From: JAZNUH01 sp045592225
GTDB lineage: Bacteria; Bacillota; Clostridia; UMGS1883; UMGS1540
Direction of reading: 5' to 3'
Assembly: GCA_045592225.1 (NCBI GenBank)
Contig: JAZNUH010000141.1
Coordinates: 1 to 23,092 of the forward strand
DNA length: 23,092 nucleotides
Made by a program: the position numbers and the translations under genes. Below the pieces are notes generated by a model that saw only the letters and a list, made by a program, of their open reading frames with translations, searched no databases and was not told the DNA's origin. Numbering within the stretch: position 1 is the first letter of the stretch; the number at the start of each line of letters is the position of its first letter. Below are positions 20,429 through 23,092 of the stretch, one piece after another.

Positions 20429-22882
20429 TTATTCTATGGTTGTAGCTGCTGCTGCGCCAATATTTGCATCCCACACAAATGCCTTTACAACGGTTGTGTC
20501 CTTTGTAACATTAACATTGTCAAGAGTGAGTGCTTCAGCCATGCCGCTTGCATTTAATGTAAGTGCTTTGATTGCAATAAGAGTAAGGTCGCCTGTCGCA
20601 TCCTTTTCATAATGTGCAACATATGCTCTTGCTGTGCTTTCTGCATCTTCTGCCGCATAGCTTACATATGCTGTGTATGATGTGCTGTCTTCGGAAAGCT
20701 CTGTTACTGCTCTGCCATCTGCATCCTTGAACTGAACGCCTGTTTTTGCCTTTGTAAGGGACAGGTCATCGTATCTTGTCCAGCCTGTGCCTGCAAAGAA
20801 GTCGAACATAATGTATGTGCATCTTTCAGGAACAGTAAGTGATATGTTTTCAAACTGCCATACATCTGCTTCGTTGGGTGTTAATATGTATGATGCACCC
20901 TCACCTGCAGATGCGAAGGAGCCGTTAGGAGTTACAACATAGTAGGTTACACGTACAGATGGGGTTGAATCAACATTACTGTTGTTAAACCATACACCAA
21001 GGTTATAGGTTTCTGCATTTTTAAGGTCCTCTTCGCTGCGGTCATACATTACCACGCCAACCTTTGCATTGTTACCCTGACGTACTGCAAGAGCATTTTT
21101 ACCCGAGTGAGCAAAATCTGTTACCAGCTTAACAGCATTACCGCCTACCCAGTTTGCAATGTTTTCGCCCTCTGTACCCTTTGCTGTGTTAAGTTCAAAG
21201 GTGCTGTTTGCAAAAAGGTTGTTATAATCCTTTGTATCAAGCAGGAAAAGCTTTGCGCTGTCAAACATAACTGTTGCTTCGGGAATCATATTACCAATCT
21301 GAATTCTTATAACGGGGTCAACATCGGTTGCGGGAACAGTTGTAATAATTGAAGCCTTTTTCCAAAGCTCGGAGGCTTCGGGCTTTGTGGTCTGGTAGCT
21401 TGCCACTCTTTCTCTGTGGTCATAAATCTGAATTTTTGCAGCGTTTGCAGTATCCGATTTATAGTAAACCTCAAACAGATATGTAGCACCGGGCTGTGCC
21501 GCATATTCAAGCATTGCAACCTCGTTTTCTATACCTGTGAATAATATGTAGTTTTCACCCTCGCGAGAGCCGTAAGCATCTTCTGTAATAAGTGCGGATG
21601 CCTGTAATGTATTAAAGAATGTCCAGCATTCCAGTGCGCCTTCTTCGTCAATTCTTTCAAAGTTACCGTTTATGTCTATGCCTTCATCCTTTACAACGGG
21701 AAGGTAAACAGGGTTTAACGATACGTTGTCAAATGCCGACCAGTACCAGCGCCATCTGGAGTTGAATTTAACTGTTATAGCTGTAACAGGCTTTACAACC
21801 GATCTGCTCTGTTCTGTAAGGTCATATGAACGGTTATCCCACGCCCAGTAGCCGTTGCCGTTATCTACGGGTAAATATTCTTTTTCAAGAGTTTCACCCG
21901 ATGCGTATGTAAATGTAACTACAATGCTTGCCAAGGGATGTCTGCCCTGGTTTGCGCCGTCTGCAGAAATTACAAAGCCCCAGTTTTCATAGTCTGTGTA
22001 CCATTCCGCATTTTTGTCAATTGTTACTGTCTGTTCAAGCTCTGCGTTGGGAAGGTCTTCACCCGACTGGTCGCCGTTACTGTCGTTTAACGCCTTTATT
22101 GCTTTGCCGCCTTCATGCTCGATAAGGAAGTACTCGTTTTCGGGGTTTAAGTTTGTCCAGCCTGTAATTTCGGTGGAGTCAACCTCGTCACCCTCGGCTT
22201 CAAAGTTACCGTTTATAAGCAGGTTGTTTGCCATGTCGCCTTCTCCCATGGGAGCATATACAGCTGACAGGACAATATTGTCAAGTGTTGTACGGTTCCA
22301 GCGTGCTGTGCCTGCGTGAACTTCTACTGTAATGGACTTTATGGGTTTAGCCGACATGTTTTTTTTCTGTGTATCCAGACTGAAATAACGGTTTGACCAT
22401 GCCCAGTAGTTTTCGCCGGCATCACCGTCTGCATATGTCATTGTGGAGATTTCGTCGTCCGCATTTACAAACGTAATATAAAAAGTAGCGCCTGTGCTTC
22501 TGGATGCATTGTATCCGTCATAGGAAAGTTCAAATGTCCAGTCCATATAGTTTTTGTACCAGTCTGCCTGTGTGTCAATGGTTATTGTCTGTGACATTTG
22601 TGTTTCAGGCATATCTGTACCCGACTGGTCGCCGTTACTGTCATTCAGTGCCATAACCGCTTTGCCTGCACCGTTTGCAACCAATACAAAGGGGTTTTCC
22701 TCGGATGTGTTTGTCCAGCCGGTAATTTCGGTGGAATCCAATTCATCTCCGGTTGCCTCAAAGTCACCGTTTACAAGAAGATTAACCTTTTCTATGCTTT
22801 CATCTTCTGCCAGAACGGGTGCAGCAGTTACCAGGCTTACAACCATCATAACCGCTAAAAGTGTTGCCAAAAATTTCTTCAT
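20429..22882 (-). CDS. Secreted protein with four carbohydrate-binding-like modules
   Basis: An 817-residue exported protein without a catalytic domain that I can see. After a signal peptide (1-25) come four jelly-roll-like modules opening with NG(D/N)FE-type motifs: 34-210 (NLLVNGDFEA), 219-394 (NNLLINGNFEA), 399-549 (INGNFER) and 553-711 (NNLFANSTFEL). The first two are close duplicates, sharing STEITGWTN, ALNDSNGDQSG and YWAW. The CBM4/9/22-like assignment rests on this opening and the strand pattern. The last 105 residues (about 713-817) match the C-terminus of paralog 3 (YVAHYEK, VKAFVWD). No SLH domain. It is the first gene of the cluster; AAAGGAGGAACAAAAC precedes the ATG. A role as a glycan-capturing partner for the barrel proteins is inference. 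Confidence 0.75.
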   Translation of the reverse strand: MKKFLATLLAVMMVVSLVTAAPVLAEDESIEKVNLLVNGDFEATGDELDSTEITGWTNTSEENPFVLVANGAGKAVMALNDSNGDQSGTDMPETQMSQTITIDTQADWYKNYMDWTFELSYDGYNASRSTGATFYITFVNADDEISTMTYADGDAGENYWAWSNRYFSLDTQKKNMSAKPIKSITVEVHAGTARWNRTTLDNIVLSAVYAPMGEGDMANNLLINGNFEAEGDEVDSTEITGWTNLNPENEYFLIEHEGGKAIKALNDSNGDQSGEDLPNAELEQTVTIDKNAEWYTDYENWGFVISADGANQGRHPLASIVVTFTYASGETLEKEYLPVDNGNGYWAWDNRSYDLTEQSRSVVKPVTAITVKFNSRWRWYWSAFDNVSLNPVYLPVVKDEGIDINGNFERIDEEGALECWTFFNTLQASALITEDAYGSREGENYILFTGIENEVAMLEYAAQPGATYLFEVYYKSDTANAAKIQIYDHRERVASYQTTKPEASELWKKASIITTVPATDVDPVIRIQIGNMIPEATVMFDSAKLFLLDTKDYNNLFANSTFELNTAKGTEGENIANWVGGNAVKLVTDFAHSGKNALAVRQGNNAKVGVVMYDRSEEDLKNAETYNLGVWFNNSNVDSTPSVRVTYYVVTPNGSFASAGEGASYILTPNEADVWQFENISLTVPERCTYIMFDFFAGTGWTRYDDLSLTKAKTGVQFKDADGRAVTELSEDSTSYTAYVSYAAEDAESTARAYVAHYEKDATGDLTLIAIKALTLNASGMAEALTLDNVNVTKDTTVVKAFVWDANIGAAAATTIE

Positions 22883-23092
22883 GTTTTGTTCCTCCTTTAA
22901 TATTTATATTTAATTTTTTAAAAAGCCGCTTTTTTCCCATTTTGCATTGGAGCCTGTAAAGCAGACTCCCATGCATCGAATGGAGAAGTATGAAAAAAGT
23001 TTAACCTCAGGCTTCAATGGCGTAAAGCCCGGGCATGGCGTGGTTGGTATACATAGTATACAAAGCATTTTCCGGTGTATTGTATACTGTTA
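22883..23092 (-). promoter_or_regulatory. Hairpin-rich leader upstream of the surface operon
   Basis: The region upstream of the first surface gene has no ORF of note. It holds a long imperfect hairpin at 22944-22974 (GCAT, GGAG, CTG arms), a smaller one at about 23010-23030 (GGCTT/AAGCC), and a perfect 9-bp inverted repeat AGTATACAA (23055-23063) / TTGTATACT (23080-23088), with GTATAC present three times (23048, 23056 and 23082). This density suggests an untranslated leader with regulatory RNA or protein-binding sites. I cannot match it to a known riboswitch and see no convincing -35/-10 pair. Confidence 0.45.

Noticed and set aside
22944..23040. Cyclic di-GMP-I, cobalamin, TPP or SAM riboswitch in the surface-operon leader
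   Set aside because: None of the conserved core strings of these classes is present on either strand; only general hairpins are seen.

Overview
The window looks like a chromosomal segment of a spore-forming Firmicute of class Clostridia. The evidence is a full-length SpoIVA, a SpoVM-like micro-ORF, strong Shine-Dalgarno sites, sigma-A promoters, cell-surface proteins with S-layer homology (SLH) domains, and several short palindromic repeats of the kind common in clostridial intergenic DNA. The exact genus cannot be read from the sequence; the many SLH-anchored carbohydrate-active-type proteins would fit a plant-glycan-using gut lineage (inference). Almost every gene is on the minus strand; spoIVA is the main exception.

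Layout. 1-136: 3' end of an IS3-family insertion sequence. 137-522: no intact gene, but a palindromic repeat, a short coding remnant and a string of four perfect hairpins joined by a TTTAG linker. 523-2298: a compact minus-strand run encoding an SDR oxidoreductase, an RluB-type pseudouridine synthase and a GNAT-like protein, the last two coupled by an ATGA overlap. 2383-3726: three poorly characterised small proteins. 3789-4001: a 213-bp nested inverted-repeat element (four GCGATAT boxes facing four ATATCGC boxes). 4064-4305: two micro-genes, a 23-residue SpoVM-like peptide and a 49-residue membrane protein, ending in a terminator. 4518-5768: glutamate dehydrogenase with a textbook sigma-A promoter. 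5961-7439: spoIVA, divergent, with a good sigma-E-like promoter. 7440-7790: repeats and a terminator. 7791-9605: NAD synthetase, a HAD-IIA phosphatase and ribosomal protein L28. 9606-9955: the rpmB promoter, a second copy of a structured element seen after spoIVA, nested inverted repeats and a terminator.

9956-22882 is one minus-strand cluster of five genes for exported proteins, probably one operon of about 13 kb. In transcription order it encodes a four-module carbohydrate-binding-like protein; three paralogous secreted TIM-barrel proteins (a binding module, an Ig-like region, then a barrel carrying MDEPF, ICEG and PDxYP motifs); and a large protein with three N-terminal SLH domains. Two of the three barrel paralogs carry three C-terminal SLH domains and should sit on the cell wall. 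The third lacks them and instead ends in a domain shared with the four-module protein. I read the set as a surface glycan-handling system whose substrate cannot be told from the sequence. Its upstream leader (22883-23092) is rich in hairpins and may be regulatory.

The strongest observations are the SpoVM-like gene with a TTG start close to spoIVA, the two hairpin-string elements, the paired structured repeats after spoIVA and rpmB, and the barrel paralog family.
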